Assembly (NCBI RefSeq): GCF_947489255.1
Contig: NZ_CANLCY010000002.1
Span: 248,001-312,000, forward strand
DNA: 64,000 nt
Direction of reading: 5' to 3'
Origin: an uncultured Microbacterium sp.
Lineage (GTDB): Bacteria > Actinomycetota > Actinomycetes > Actinomycetales > Microbacteriaceae
Shown: positions 8,508-16,363 of the stretch, in pieces
Layout of the letters: every line of letters starts with the position of its first letter
How positions within the stretch are numbered: the first letter of the stretch is position 1
Program-made: the position numbers and the translations under genes
Notes under the pieces: generated by a model
Told to the model about the DNA's origin: nothing
The model's input: the letters and a program-made list of their open reading frames with translations, nothing else
The model's database searches: none

Positions 8508-9068
8508 GTGAGAACTCACCGTCCCGGACCCTTCCAGCTCCCCGTGCGCGACATCGAACGCAAGCCGGGAGAGATGCGCGAGCACTCCCTCGACATCCCC
8601 ACCCCCGAGAAGTGGGGCGAGGGTCTCCTCTCCGTCCCCGAGGCCGAGGTGCTCGAACTCGAGGTGCGCCTGGAGTCCGTGCACGAGGGCATCCTCGTGT
8701 CGGGCACCGTCGACACCACCGCCACGGGCGTGTGCGGACGCTGCCTCATCGACATGACCGAGCCTGTCGAAGTCGAGTTCCAAGAACTTTTCGCGTATCC
8801 TGGGGGAGAAGCGAGCGACTTCGACGTTCAAGACGACCACGTGGATCTTGAAAATCTGGTCCGGGATGCCATTGTCCTGTCGCTTCCGTTCCAGCCGGTG
8901 TGTCAGCCGGATTGCCCCGGGCTCGACCCGAACACGGGCGAGAGGCTGACGGAAAGCCCCGGCGAATCGGAGCAGTCGCCTGTCGATCCCCGATGGGCTG
9001 CGCTCCAGCAGTACACCCCAGACCACGGCGATGCGCTCCGCGCCGCCCCCAAGACAGAGAAGAGCTAG
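8508..9068 (+). CDS. YceD family protein (DUF177)
   Basis: 186-residue protein of the YceD/DUF177 family, often encoded directly before rpmF. In bacteria it has been linked to 23S rRNA or 50S assembly, although the mechanism here is unproven. Two cysteine pairs, CGRC in the middle and CQPDC further on, are typical and could bind metal. GTG at 8508 is preferred over upstream in-frame codons because TAGCAT (8494-8499) ends 8 bases upstream and earlier starts would fall inside coaD. rpmF starts 2 bases after the stop, so the two are surely co-transcribed. Confidence 0.88.
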   Translation: MRTHRPGPFQLPVRDIERKPGEMREHSLDIPTPEKWGEGLLSVPEAEVLELEVRLESVHEGILVSGTVDTTATGVCGRCLIDMTEPVEVEFQELFAYPGGEASDFDVQDDHVDLENLVRDAIVLSLPFQPVCQPDCPGLDPNTGERLTESPGESEQSPVDPRWAALQQYTPDHGDALRAAPKTEKS

Positions 9069-9070
9069 AC

Positions 9071-9280
9071 ATGGCAGGTAACCCCCCGAAGCGGAAGGTC
9101 TCCCGCTCCAACACCCGTTCGCGTCGCGCCCAGTGGAAGGCTGAAGCCCCCGCCCTGGTCAAGACCATCGAGAACGGCAAGGTCGTCTACAGCCGCCCTC
9201 ACCAGGCGAAGGTCGTCACCGACTCGCAGGGCACCGAGCTCTTCCTCGAGTACAAGGGCCGCAAGGTCGCCGACGTCTGA
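9071..9280 (+). CDS. rpmF: Large ribosomal subunit protein bL32
   Basis: 69-residue ribosomal protein of the 50S subunit. The basic N-terminus PKRKVSRSNTRSRRAQWKA is typical of bL32. The four-cysteine zinc ribbon found in some bL32 forms is absent, so this is a cysteine-free (C-minus) version. ATG at 9071 follows the YceD stop by 2 bases with AGAGAAGAG as a likely ribosome-binding site. rnc starts 10 bases downstream. Confidence 0.95.
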   Translation: MAGNPPKRKVSRSNTRSRRAQWKAEAPALVKTIENGKVVYSRPHQAKVVTDSQGTELFLEYKGRKVADV

Positions 9281-9290
9281 TCGGCACTTC

Positions 9291-9983
9291 GTGGCGCGTA
9301 ACAACGTCGAGCGCGATGCGCTCACCGAGAAGCTCGGGGTCGACATCGACCCCGAGCTTCTTTCTCTTGCTCTGACGCACCGGTCGTTCGCCTACGAGAA
9401 TGGCGGCATCGCCCACAACGAGCGCCTGGAATTCCTCGGCGACTCGGTGCTGGGCCAGGCCGTGACCGTGCGTCTGTTCACCGGGCACCCCGACCTCGAC
9501 GAGGGCAGCCTCGCCAAGCGTCGCGCGAGCGTCGTCTCCACGGTCGCGCTGGCCGAGGTGGCCCGCAGCATCTCGCTCGGCGACCACGTGCGTCTCGGCC
9601 GCGGCGAGATCCTCACCGGCGGGCGCGACAAGGACTCGATCCTCGCCGACACCATGGAGGCGATCATCGGCGCGACCTTCCTCTCGGCCGGTCCCGATGC
9701 CGCGACGGCGATGGTGCTGCGCCTGGTCGAGCCGTTGCTCGCCGATCCCGAGCGCTACGGTGCCGCGATGGATCCGAAGACGAGCCTGCAGGAGATCGCG
9801 GCGCGTCTCGGCTTCGCCGCTCCCGTGTACGGCATCGAGGCCGCAGGCCCCGACCACGACCGCCGCTTCACCGCGACCGTGACCGTGGGAGACGTCGTGA
9901 CCACGGGCCAGGGCTCGAGCAAGAAGCAGGCCGAGATGGCGGCAGCCCTCGCCGCCTGGCGCGAGCTCGACGCGCGTGCCTGA
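9291..9983 (+). CDS. rnc: Ribonuclease III
   Basis: 230-residue double-strand-specific endoribonuclease for rRNA and mRNA processing. The family signature ERLEFLGDS is at 44-52, the second acidic metal site is in DTMEAIIGA, and a dsRNA-binding domain covers roughly 155-228 and ends in GSSKKQAEMAAALAAW. The start is GTG at 9291, since the encoded residues immediately fit the family. The end overlaps mutM by 8 bases. Coupling of YceD, L32, RNase III and MutM in one operon is usual in this group. Confidence 0.95.
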   Translation: MARNNVERDALTEKLGVDIDPELLSLALTHRSFAYENGGIAHNERLEFLGDSVLGQAVTVRLFTGHPDLDEGSLAKRRASVVSTVALAEVARSISLGDHVRLGRGEILTGGRDKDSILADTMEAIIGATFLSAGPDAATAMVLRLVEPLLADPERYGAAMDPKTSLQEIAARLGFAAPVYGIEAAGPDHDRRFTATVTVGDVVTTGQGSSKKQAEMAAALAAWRELDARA

Positions 9984-10866
9984 GCTTCCCGAGGTCGAGG
10001 TCGTTCGGGCGGGCCTCGAGCCCGCCGTGCGCGGCGCGTTGATCGCGTCGGTCGACGTGCGCGACGAACGCGCCCTCACGCGGCACACCGGGGGAGCGGC
10101 CCATTTCGAGGCGGAGCTCACCGGTCGGCGCATCTCGGCGGCCGTTCGACGGGGCAAGTTCCTGTGGATGCCGGTGTCCGACGACGAGACGATCGTGACG
10201 CACCTCGGAATGAGCGGGCAGATGCTCCTTCGCCTCCCGGGAGCGCCCGAGGAACGCCACGAGCGCATCCGCATCGAGCTCGAGCACCCGGAGCACGGGC
10301 CGCTGTCGGTGGTCTTCGCCGACCAGCGCACCTTCGGTTCGCTCGCGATCGACGCTCTGGTCGACACGCCCGACGGGGCCGCCGGCGGTCGGGGCTCCGC
10401 CCTCCCGCGGGTGCCGACCCAGGTCGCGCACATCGGACGCGATCCGCTGGATCCGGCTTTCGACGGCGCCCGTTTCCGCGCGCGGTTGGGGCGCACGTCG
10501 TCGGGGATCAAGCGCGTGCTGCTGGATCAGACCGCGGCCAGCGGGATCGGCAACATCTACGCCGACGAGTCGCTGTGGGCCGCGCGCATCCACCCCGAGA
10601 CTCCGGCATCCGCCCTTCCCACTCGTGCCGTGAACCGCCTGCTCGCCGAGGTGCAGGCGGTGCTCGAGAAGGCCCTGGCCGAGGGCGGCACGAGCTTCGA
10701 CGCGCAGTACGTCAACGTCAACGGTCAGGCGGGGTACTTCGCGCACTCGCTCAACGCCTACGGCCGGACCGGTCAGCCGTGCCCGCGGTGCGGTCGGCCG
10801 ATCGTGCGCGTGTCGTTCATGAACCGCTCGAGCCACTTCTGCCCGCACTGCCAGCGTCGGCGCTGA
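9976..10866 (+). CDS. mutM: Formamidopyrimidine-DNA glycosylase
   Basis: 296-residue bifunctional glycosylase/AP lyase removing 8-oxoguanine and ring-opened purines. The catalytic Pro2-Glu3 in PELPEVE follows the initiator, Lys61 in RRGKFLW is the conserved lysine, and the C-terminal zinc finger uses Cys269, Cys272, Cys289 and Cys292. The GTG start at 9976 overlaps rnc and must be right because Pro2 needs to become the N-terminus. A 20-base-pair hairpin follows the stop. Confidence 0.96.
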   Translation: MPELPEVEVVRAGLEPAVRGALIASVDVRDERALTRHTGGAAHFEAELTGRRISAAVRRGKFLWMPVSDDETIVTHLGMSGQMLLRLPGAPEERHERIRIELEHPEHGPLSVVFADQRTFGSLAIDALVDTPDGAAGGRGSALPRVPTQVAHIGRDPLDPAFDGARFRARLGRTSSGIKRVLLDQTAASGIGNIYADESLWAARIHPETPASALPTRAVNRLLAEVQAVLEKALAEGGTSFDAQYVNVNGQAGYFAHSLNAYGRTGQPCPRCGRPIVRVSFMNRSSHFCPHCQRRR

Positions 10867-10880
10867 CCCGACCTGTGTGT

Positions 10881-10936
10881 GAGTCGCCGGGGATCGTCGC
10901 TTCCGGCCGGTTCGCGGCGACGATTCCCGGCGACTC
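10881..10936. terminator. 20-bp inverted repeat between convergent mutM and the acetyltransferase gene
   Basis: Arms 10881-10900 and 10917-10936 are reverse complements over 20 bases with one G-T mismatch, around a 16-base loop that contains CCGGCCGG. It lies 14 bases after the mutM stop and 6 bases before the end of the minus-strand gene. No T-run follows on either strand, so it may slow polymerase or end transcription in both directions; the role is inferred from position. Confidence 0.7.
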
Positions 10937-10942
10937 GCGCGG

Positions 10943-12025
10943 TCAGGCGAGGACCTTCTTCCAGACGCCCTCGTACGAGAGGGGACGGAAGCCGATCCGC
11001 TCGTTGATCGAGAGCATCGGGCGGTTCTCCTCGGCGTTGTAGGTCAGGACGCGCGGGGAGTCCGGGGCGACGTCGTACCACGCGAGCAGGCCCGCGCACT
11101 TCACGAGCATGCCCAGACGGTGGCCGCGATGCGTCGAGACGACCAGGGTGTCCTCCTGGCTCGTCGCCGCCGTGCGGTCCTTGCCGATCACGAGTTCGTT
11201 GAAGGCGGCCAGCTCGCCGCTGTCGACGTGCTGGGCCGCGGTGACGAGCATGTGGCGGCCGGCGTCGAGGTACCCCGCTTCGTAACGGCGGACGCGCCCG
11301 GCATCCCACACCTCCTCGTCGAACTCGAGGTCGGCCGAGGGCGCGTCGGTGACCATGCGCGATTTCATCCACGCGAAGGCGTCGACGAACTCTTCGGGGG
11401 TCGGCAGCGTCCACTGCACGACCCGATAGCCGGATGCCGCGGCCTCGGCTTCGGCGAGCAGCGCCTCGAGGTGAGGGCGGGCGCCGGCGAGGGGGAGCGC
11501 GCTCACCCGCACGATCTGTTCGAGCGTGCAGCCGGAGGCCCGGAGGAACCGCGCCGCGTGATCCTCGGGGACGGCGCCGAAGCCGGTGGGCGCCGCCAGC
11601 TGCGGTCCCTCGGCGGCAGGGTGCTCGGCCCAGGACTGCAGGACCGTGCGCCCTTCGTCGCGGGCGACGCGTTCGATCTCCGCGAAGGCGGCACGGCCGA
11701 TGCCGTGGCCCCACGACGACCGTCGCAGCTCTATCAGCCAGAACGCCGTGCGGGCGCCGGCTTCCTGGGGGAGGTCGAGGCCCACGCGACCCACGACCTC
11801 GCCCCGGAAGACGGCGATCCACGCGTACCGCTTCATCTCGGGCTGCGGCTGATACAGCGGCAGGAGTTCGTCCGCGGGCATGGAGGAGTCGTCGTGACCG
11901 GAGATCTCGGCGTAGACGAGGTTGCGCAGGCGCACCATGTCGCGGAAGTCCGCGGCGTCGGGAGCGTCGATGGAGGACGGGATGTGCAGGGGGCGCAGCT
12001 CGAGGCCGGCCGGGAGAGTGCTCAT
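10943..12025 (-). CDS. GNAT family N-acetyltransferase with two GNAT domains
   Basis: 360-residue protein with two GNAT-like folds. The N-terminal domain has a beta4-alpha3 region near VGRVGLDLP and HGIGRAAF; the C-terminal domain has an acetyl-CoA pyrophosphate loop, THRGHRLGMLVK, followed by NAEENRPMLSINERIGF, a very common GNAT ending. The substrate is unknown. I prefer ATG at 12025 because the sequence turns family-like there; a longer frame exists to 12073. The gene is downstream of the 95-codon gene but separated by a terminator-like hairpin, so separate transcription is plausible. Confidence 0.85.
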   Translation of the reverse strand: MSTLPAGLELRPLHIPSSIDAPDAADFRDMVRLRNLVYAEISGHDDSSMPADELLPLYQPQPEMKRYAWIAVFRGEVVGRVGLDLPQEAGARTAFWLIELRRSSWGHGIGRAAFAEIERVARDEGRTVLQSWAEHPAAEGPQLAAPTGFGAVPEDHAARFLRASGCTLEQIVRVSALPLAGARPHLEALLAEAEAAASGYRVVQWTLPTPEEFVDAFAWMKSRMVTDAPSADLEFDEEVWDAGRVRRYEAGYLDAGRHMLVTAAQHVDSGELAAFNELVIGKDRTAATSQEDTLVVSTHRGHRLGMLVKCAGLLAWYDVAPDSPRVLTYNAEENRPMLSINERIGFRPLSYEGVWKKVLA

Positions 12026-12056
12026 GCGATGACTTTCGTGTCGAAGAGGGGATAGC

Positions 12057-12090
12057 GGTGGGGCCGACGACATCGTCTGTCGGCCCCACC
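12057..12090 (-). terminator. 12-bp hairpin closing the 37/95-codon transcription unit
   Basis: GGTGGGGCCGAC (12057-12068) and GTCGGCCCCACC (12079-12090) form a perfect 12-bp stem with a 10-base loop, starting 2 bases after the stop codon of the 95-codon gene on the minus strand. The following bases contain only short pyrimidine runs, so it is a GC-rich hairpin without a classic U-tract. It also separates that gene from the acetyltransferase gene. Confidence 0.75.
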
Positions 12091-12092
12091 GA

Positions 12093-12380
12093 TTACAACG
12101 GCGGGCGGCTGAAGGCCGCGGCGCTCTGCCAGGCGCGTTCGCGCTTCTCGCGCTCGGCCTGGGCCTTCTGCGCGCGGTACGCCGCGACGGCCTGGTGGTC
12201 GAGCGCCCGCGCTCGATCGGCGTGCCGCGTCAAGAGCCAGAGGCCGAGACGCAGCGACAGCCGGTCGAGCAGACCGAGCGGGCGATAGGCGGTGGTGTCG
12301 AACGTGACGGTCGACGGGGTGGGGATGACGGTGGGCGCGGCCGAGGCGTGCTGCGGCGCGCGCGTGAACAGGGCGTTCAT
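12093..12380 (-). CDS. Uncharacterised 95-residue protein
   Basis: I do not recognise a named family. The protein has a Ser/Thr/Pro-rich N-terminal third, then a strongly amphipathic segment (LLDRLSLRLGLWLLTRHADRA, about 37-57, too charged for a standard membrane helix), and a charged Lys/Arg/Glu/Ala helix that ends near SRPPL. From memory, small actinobacterial proteins with a similar DRLSLRLGL core exist without known function. ATG at 12380 has GGAG about 8-10 bases upstream. Codon usage matches the neighbours. It lies 131 bases downstream of a 37-codon ORF that has a strong promoter, with four stem-loops between them and a terminator hairpin after. Confidence 0.7.
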   Translation of the reverse strand: MNALFTRAPQHASAAPTVIPTPSTVTFDTTAYRPLGLLDRLSLRLGLWLLTRHADRARALDHQAVAAYRAQKAQAEREKRERAWQSAAAFSRPPL

Positions 12381-12416
12381 GCGGATGCTCCGTGGAAGGG
12401 AAGAAGACGAGCAGAT

Positions 12417-12499
12417 GACGCGACGGGCGCGTCGACGAACGGACCGCGAGGGTCCGGGCGAGCGAAGAGGCTCGCGGAAGCGGAGACGCAGGACGTCTC
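12417..12499 (-). promoter_or_regulatory. Four tandem stem-loops in the intercistronic RNA
   Basis: Reading the minus strand from 12499 to 12417 there are four consecutive perfect 6-bp hairpins: GAGACG/CGTCTC (12499-12483, 5-base loop), GCGAGC/GCTCGC (12475-12458, 6-base loop), CGGACC/GGTCCG (12456-12440, 5-base loop) and GACGCG/CGCGTC (12433-12417, 5-base loop). A further CGCGTC at about 12507-12502 can pair alternatively with GACGCG of the fourth hairpin. The array fills most of the gap between the 37- and 95-codon ORFs. A regulatory function is inferred only from the structure and position. Confidence 0.55.
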
Positions 12500-12511
12500 G
12501 ACGCGACGGGG

Positions 12512-12625
12512 TTATCCGAGTCGGGAAGGCATTCCGACGGCGGAAGCCCCTTCGGAGACGGATGCGGAGAGCACGGGGACGGCGATGAAGCCGGGGGCGG
12601 TGAAGCCGGTGGTGTTGCGAATCAT
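12512..12625 (-). CDS. 37-codon ORF, possible leader peptide
   Basis: A short ORF whose peptide starts MIRNTTGFTAPGF and ends MPSRLG. ATG at 12625 has a full AGGAGG Shine-Dalgarno about 7 bases upstream and lies about 30 bases after the predicted start of a promoter with a consensus TTGACA. The peptide is hydrophobic in the middle and has no run of a single amino acid as in classic amino-acid attenuators. It is the first reading frame of the transcript, upstream of four hairpins and the 95-codon gene, so it may be a leader peptide or a small protein in its own right. No homologue is recognised. Confidence 0.6.
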   Translation of the reverse strand: MIRNTTGFTAPGFIAVPVLSASVSEGASAVGMPSRLG

Positions 12626-12662
12626 GGAAGGAACCTCCTCTCGACGTCGGTTGCGACCCCCG

Positions 12663-12692
12663 ACGCTAGCGAAGGCACTCAGCGGATGTCAA
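12663..12692 (-). promoter_or_regulatory. Consensus promoter of the 37/95-codon unit
   Basis: On the minus strand TTGACA (12687-12692) is followed after 18 bases by TAGCGT (12663-12668). This is the only promoter in the window in which I see a perfect -35 box with a good -10 box. Transcription would begin near 12655-12657, giving a leader of about 30 bases before the 37-codon ORF. The strength is inferred from the match to the housekeeping sigma consensus. Confidence 0.7.
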
Positions 12693-12776
12693 GCTCTTCC
12701 TCAGAAACGAACGCCTCCCGGGCGCGTCCGCGGGTCGGTGTCGGCTCGCCGCCGCGGAATCCCGGGGGCGTTCGGA

Positions 12777-12808
12777 TACCGTGGGAGCGCTGGGACGAGC
12801 GAGGGAGG
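12777..12808 (+). promoter_or_regulatory. smc -10 box and ribosome-binding site
   Basis: TACCGT at 12777-12782 would start RNA near 12789, leaving a leader of about 25 bases that contains GAGGGAGG (12801-12808), 5 bases before GTG at 12814. A competing in-frame GTG at 12781 lies upstream of the predicted RNA start and is therefore rejected as the smc start. Confidence 0.6.
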
Positions 12809-12813
12809 GTGAC

Positions 12814-15800
12814 GTGCATCTGAAGAGCGTCACGCTCAAAGGCTTCAAGTCCTTCGCCCAGTCGACCACCTTCGCTCTCGAGCCGGGGGTCACGTGCATC
12901 GTCGGCCCGAACGGCTCCGGCAAGTCGAACGTCGTCGACGCGCTCGCCTGGGTCATGGGGGAGCAGGGGGCGAAGACGCTGCGTGGCGGCAAGATGGAGG
13001 ACGTCATCTTCGCCGGCACCTCGACGCGGGGCCCGCTGGGTCGCGCCGAGGTGCAGCTGACGATCGACAACGGCGACGGCGCCCTGCCCATCGATTACAG
13101 CGAGGTGACGATCAGTCGCACGCTGTTCCGCAACGGCGCGAGCGAGTACGCCATCAACGGGCAGACCTGCCGACTGCTCGACGTGCAGGAACTGCTCAGC
13201 GACTCCGGTCTCGGACGCGAGATGCACGTCATCATCGGTCAGGGACGCCTCGACACCGTCCTGCAGGCGACCGCCGAGGATCGACGCGGCTTCATCGAGG
13301 AGGCCGCCGGCATCCTGAAGCACCGTCGTCGCAAAGAGAAGACCGTCCGCAAGCTCGAGGCGATGGAGACGAACCTCACGCGACTGAGCGATCTCGCGGG
13401 CGAGCTCCGCCGTCAGCTCAAGCCCCTCGGCAAGCAGGCCGAGATCGCGCGGGAGGCGGCCACGATCGCGGCCGTCGTGCGCGACGCGAAGGCGCGCCTG
13501 TACGCCGACGACCTCGTCCGCCTCCGCACGCAGCTGGCCGACGCGGCGCGGGCGGAGAGCGAACGCCACACCGAGCGGCTGGGGCTCCAGGAGCAGGCCG
13601 ACGGATTGCGTCGACGCGTGGAGCGTCTCGAGAACGACCAGCGGTCCGAGGCCGTCGATCGCGCGCGCGGCGTCGCCTTCGCCCTCCAGCAGGTGCAGGA
13701 GCGTCTGCGTGGGCTCTACACCCTCGCCGGGCAGCGCCTCACCCTGCTGAGCGACGACGACAGCGACGGCGCCGGCTTCGCGCCGACGGTGTCACAGCGC
13801 ACGATCGACGACGTCCGCTCCGAGATCGACGACATCGCATCCGGTCTCGGCGACGCCCAGGACGCCGCGGCCGACGCAGCGCGCGCGGTCGTCCGTGCCC
13901 GCGCCGATCTCGATGCCCTCGACGTCGACATCGCCGCCCAGAGCGCGCTCGTGTCGGAGCACGAGCTGAAGATCCAGGCCCTGCGGGGAACGGCGGATGC
14001 CGCGAACTCGGCCCTCGCGGCCGTGCGCGGCGGTCTGGAACGCCAGCAGCGGGCTCTGGATGCCGCGCTCGCGCGCCGAGCGGAGGCCGAACAGGCGCGT
14101 GCCGAGCTGGATCCCGACGTGGTTCCCGAGGCGTCGACGGCGGAGCACGCGGCCGCCTACGAGCGCGCGCAGCGCGACGCCAACGAGGTGGAGACCACCG
14201 TTGCGGGGTTGAGAGAGCGCCTTCACGCCGCCGAGCGCGAGCGCGATGCGCTGGCGGCCCAGACGACCGCCCTCGGCCGCGCCCTCGACGTGCGCAACGC
14301 CGCGGCCGATCTCCTCTCCGGCGGTGGTCCCGGTGTCCGCGGACTGGTCGGCGACGACGTCAAGGTCACCGCCGGCTATGAGGCGGCCATCGCCGCGGCG
14401 CTCGGTTCGCTGGCGGAGGGTCTCCTGGTCGACGACGCCGGGTCCGCCTTCGTCGCAGCGCGCGAGGCGTCCGCGTCCGACCTCGGTCTGGTCGAGATCG
14501 CCATCGCCAGCGGCACCGGTACCACGACCGTCTCGCCCCCCGACCTGGGTGCGACTCCCGCGACGGAGGTGGTGACCGCGTCCGACGGGGTTCTCGGCAT
14601 CCTGAGTCGCACGGTGATCGTCGACGACCTGACCGCGGCCGAGGCGCTGCGCGAGCGGATCCCGCATGACGTGACGGTCGTCACCCGTGACGGCGAGGTT
14701 CTCACGGCCTACACGCTGCGGGCCGGGTCGGGTACGGGACGCTCGCGCCTCGAGCTCGCCGCGGAGCGCGACGCCGCAGCCGAACGGCTCGACGAGATCG
14801 TGGTGGTCGCCGACTCGTTGCGCGAGGCTCTCGCCGATGAGCAACGGGTGCTCGCGGACGCTCGGCAGCGCACCAAGGAGACGCTCTCGACGCTGCGCGC
14901 GCACGACGCCGCTCTCGCGGCCCACGCCGAGAAGGTCAACCGCGTCACCGTCCGTCACGAGGCCGCGGTGGCGGAGTGCGACCGCCTCGAGGCCGGTCTC
15001 GCCCAGACGGAGAACGCCGTGACCGAGGCCGAGGGGGCGGCGCGACGCGCCGACGACGCCCTGTCCCGTGCGCTCGAGGCGCCCCGCCCGCTGCTCGACG
15101 CGTCGGCGAGGGCGCCCCTGGCAGCCGAGGTGGAGACGGCGCGGGAGCGGGAGATGCGCGCGCGGCTCGACATCGAGACGCTGAAGGAACGGGTGCGTGC
15201 CGGTGAGGCGCGCATCGTGCAGCTCGAGCAGCAGCGCGAACGCGAGCGCGCCGCCGCCGCCGAAGCCGCTCGCCGCGCCGTGATCCGTCGTGCTCAGCGC
15301 GAGATCGCGGCCGAGGTCGCCGGCGCGCTGCCCGCTCTGCTGGACTCGGTGGACCGTTCGGTCAGCCAGGCGCGTGTCGAGCTCGCCGCGGCCGAGACCG
15401 CGCGTGCCGCGATCACCGATGAGCTCACGCGCGCTCGCGCAGACGAGTCGGGCGTCCGCGATCGCCTCGCGCGCCTGACCGAGAACGTGCACGGGCTCGA
15501 GTTGCAGATGCACGAGAAGAAGCTCCACGTCACGAGCCTCCTCGAACGCGTGAGGTCGGAGCTGGCCCTCGAGGAAGACGTCCTCGTTGCGGAATACGGG
15601 CCCGATCAACCGATTCCCGCCGATGACGAGGGGGAGCCGACCGCCTTCGACCGTGCGACCCAGAAGCGCCGCCTCCAGGATGCCGAGCGCAAGCTCGGTC
15701 AGCTCGGCCGGGTCAATCCGCTCGCGCTCGAGGAGTTCGCCGCCCTCGAGCAGCGGCACGCGTTCCTCACCGAGCAGCTCGCCGACCTGCAGCAGACCCG

Positions 15801-16359
15801 AGCCGACCTGCAGACGATCATCGCCGACCTCGACGAACGGATGCAGACGATCTTCGTCGCGGCCTTCGAGGACACCCGGGCGGCGTTCACCGACATCTTC
15901 CCGATCCTCTTCCCGGGCGGTTCCGGCAGCATCTCGCTGACCGACCCCGACTCCCCGCTCACGACGGGCATCGAGGTGGCCGTGCGTCCCGTCGGCAAGA
16001 AGATCGAGCGCCTGTCCCTGCTCTCGGGCGGCGAGCGCTCGCTGGCGGCGGTGGCGTTCCTGACGTCGATCTTCACCGCACGACCGAGTCCGTTCTACAT
16101 CCTCGACGAGGTCGAGGCGGCCCTCGACGACGCCAACCTCGGCCGCCTCCTCGGCGTGTTCGAGAAGCTGCGCGCCAGCAGTCAGCTCATCGTCATCACC
16201 CACCAGAAGCGCACCATGGAGATCGCCGACGCGCTCTACGGCGTATCGATGCGGCAGGACGGCGTCTCGGCGGTGGTGGGGCAGCGGGTGGGTGATCGTG
16301 CGGCCTCGCGGCAGAGCGTCCCGGCCGCCGCGCGCGACGAGGCCGCCCCCGTAAGCTGA
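12814..16359 (+). CDS. smc: Chromosome segregation protein SMC
   Basis: 1181-residue SMC ATPase that organises and helps segregate the nucleoid with ScpA/ScpB. Walker A GPNGSGKSN is at 31-39, long heptad-rich arms flank a hinge at about 500-640, the ABC signature LSGGE is 1070-1074 and Walker B reaches Asp1098-Glu1099 in ILDEVEAALDD. Length is normal. GTG at 12814 is chosen for its GAGGGAGG site and because family homology begins at HLKSVTLKGFKSF. ftsY begins 4 bases after the stop, as in many actinobacteria. Confidence 0.96.
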   Translation: MHLKSVTLKGFKSFAQSTTFALEPGVTCIVGPNGSGKSNVVDALAWVMGEQGAKTLRGGKMEDVIFAGTSTRGPLGRAEVQLTIDNGDGALPIDYSEVTISRTLFRNGASEYAINGQTCRLLDVQELLSDSGLGREMHVIIGQGRLDTVLQATAEDRRGFIEEAAGILKHRRRKEKTVRKLEAMETNLTRLSDLAGELRRQLKPLGKQAEIAREAATIAAVVRDAKARLYADDLVRLRTQLADAARAESERHTERLGLQEQADGLRRRVERLENDQRSEAVDRARGVAFALQQVQERLRGLYTLAGQRLTLLSDDDSDGAGFAPTVSQRTIDDVRSEIDDIASGLGDAQDAAADAARAVVRARADLDALDVDIAAQSALVSEHELKIQALRGTADAANSALAAVRGGLERQQRALDAALARRAEAEQARAELDPDVVPEASTAEHAAAYERAQRDANEVETTVAGLRERLHAAERERDALAAQTTALGRALDVRNAAADLLSGGGPGVRGLVGDDVKVTAGYEAAIAAALGSLAEGLLVDDAGSAFVAAREASASDLGLVEIAIASGTGTTTVSPPDLGATPATEVVTASDGVLGILSRTVIVDDLTAAEALRERIPHDVTVVTRDGEVLTAYTLRAGSGTGRSRLELAAERDAAAERLDEIVVVADSLREALADEQRVLADARQRTKETLSTLRAHDAALAAHAEKVNRVTVRHEAAVAECDRLEAGLAQTENAVTEAEGAARRADDALSRALEAPRPLLDASARAPLAAEVETAREREMRARLDIETLKERVRAGEARIVQLEQQRERERAAAAEAARRAVIRRAQREIAAEVAGALPALLDSVDRSVSQARVELAAAETARAAITDELTRARADESGVRDRLARLTENVHGLELQMHEKKLHVTSLLERVRSELALEEDVLVAEYGPDQPIPADDEGEPTAFDRATQKRRLQDAERKLGQLGRVNPLALEEFAALEQRHAFLTEQLADLQQTRADLQTIIADLDERMQTIFVAAFEDTRAAFTDIFPILFPGGSGSISLTDPDSPLTTGIEVAVRPVGKKIERLSLLSGGERSLAAVAFLTSIFTARPSPFYILDEVEAALDDANLGRLLGVFEKLRASSQLIVITHQKRTMEIADALYGVSMRQDGVSAVVGQRVGDRAASRQSVPAAARDEAAPVS

Positions 16360-16363
16360 AGCA

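Noticed and set aside
12381..12511. Four hairpins as a known riboswitch or T-box
   Set aside because: I could not match conserved bases of any riboswitch class, T-box or amino-acid attenuator that I know; left as an unassigned structured region.
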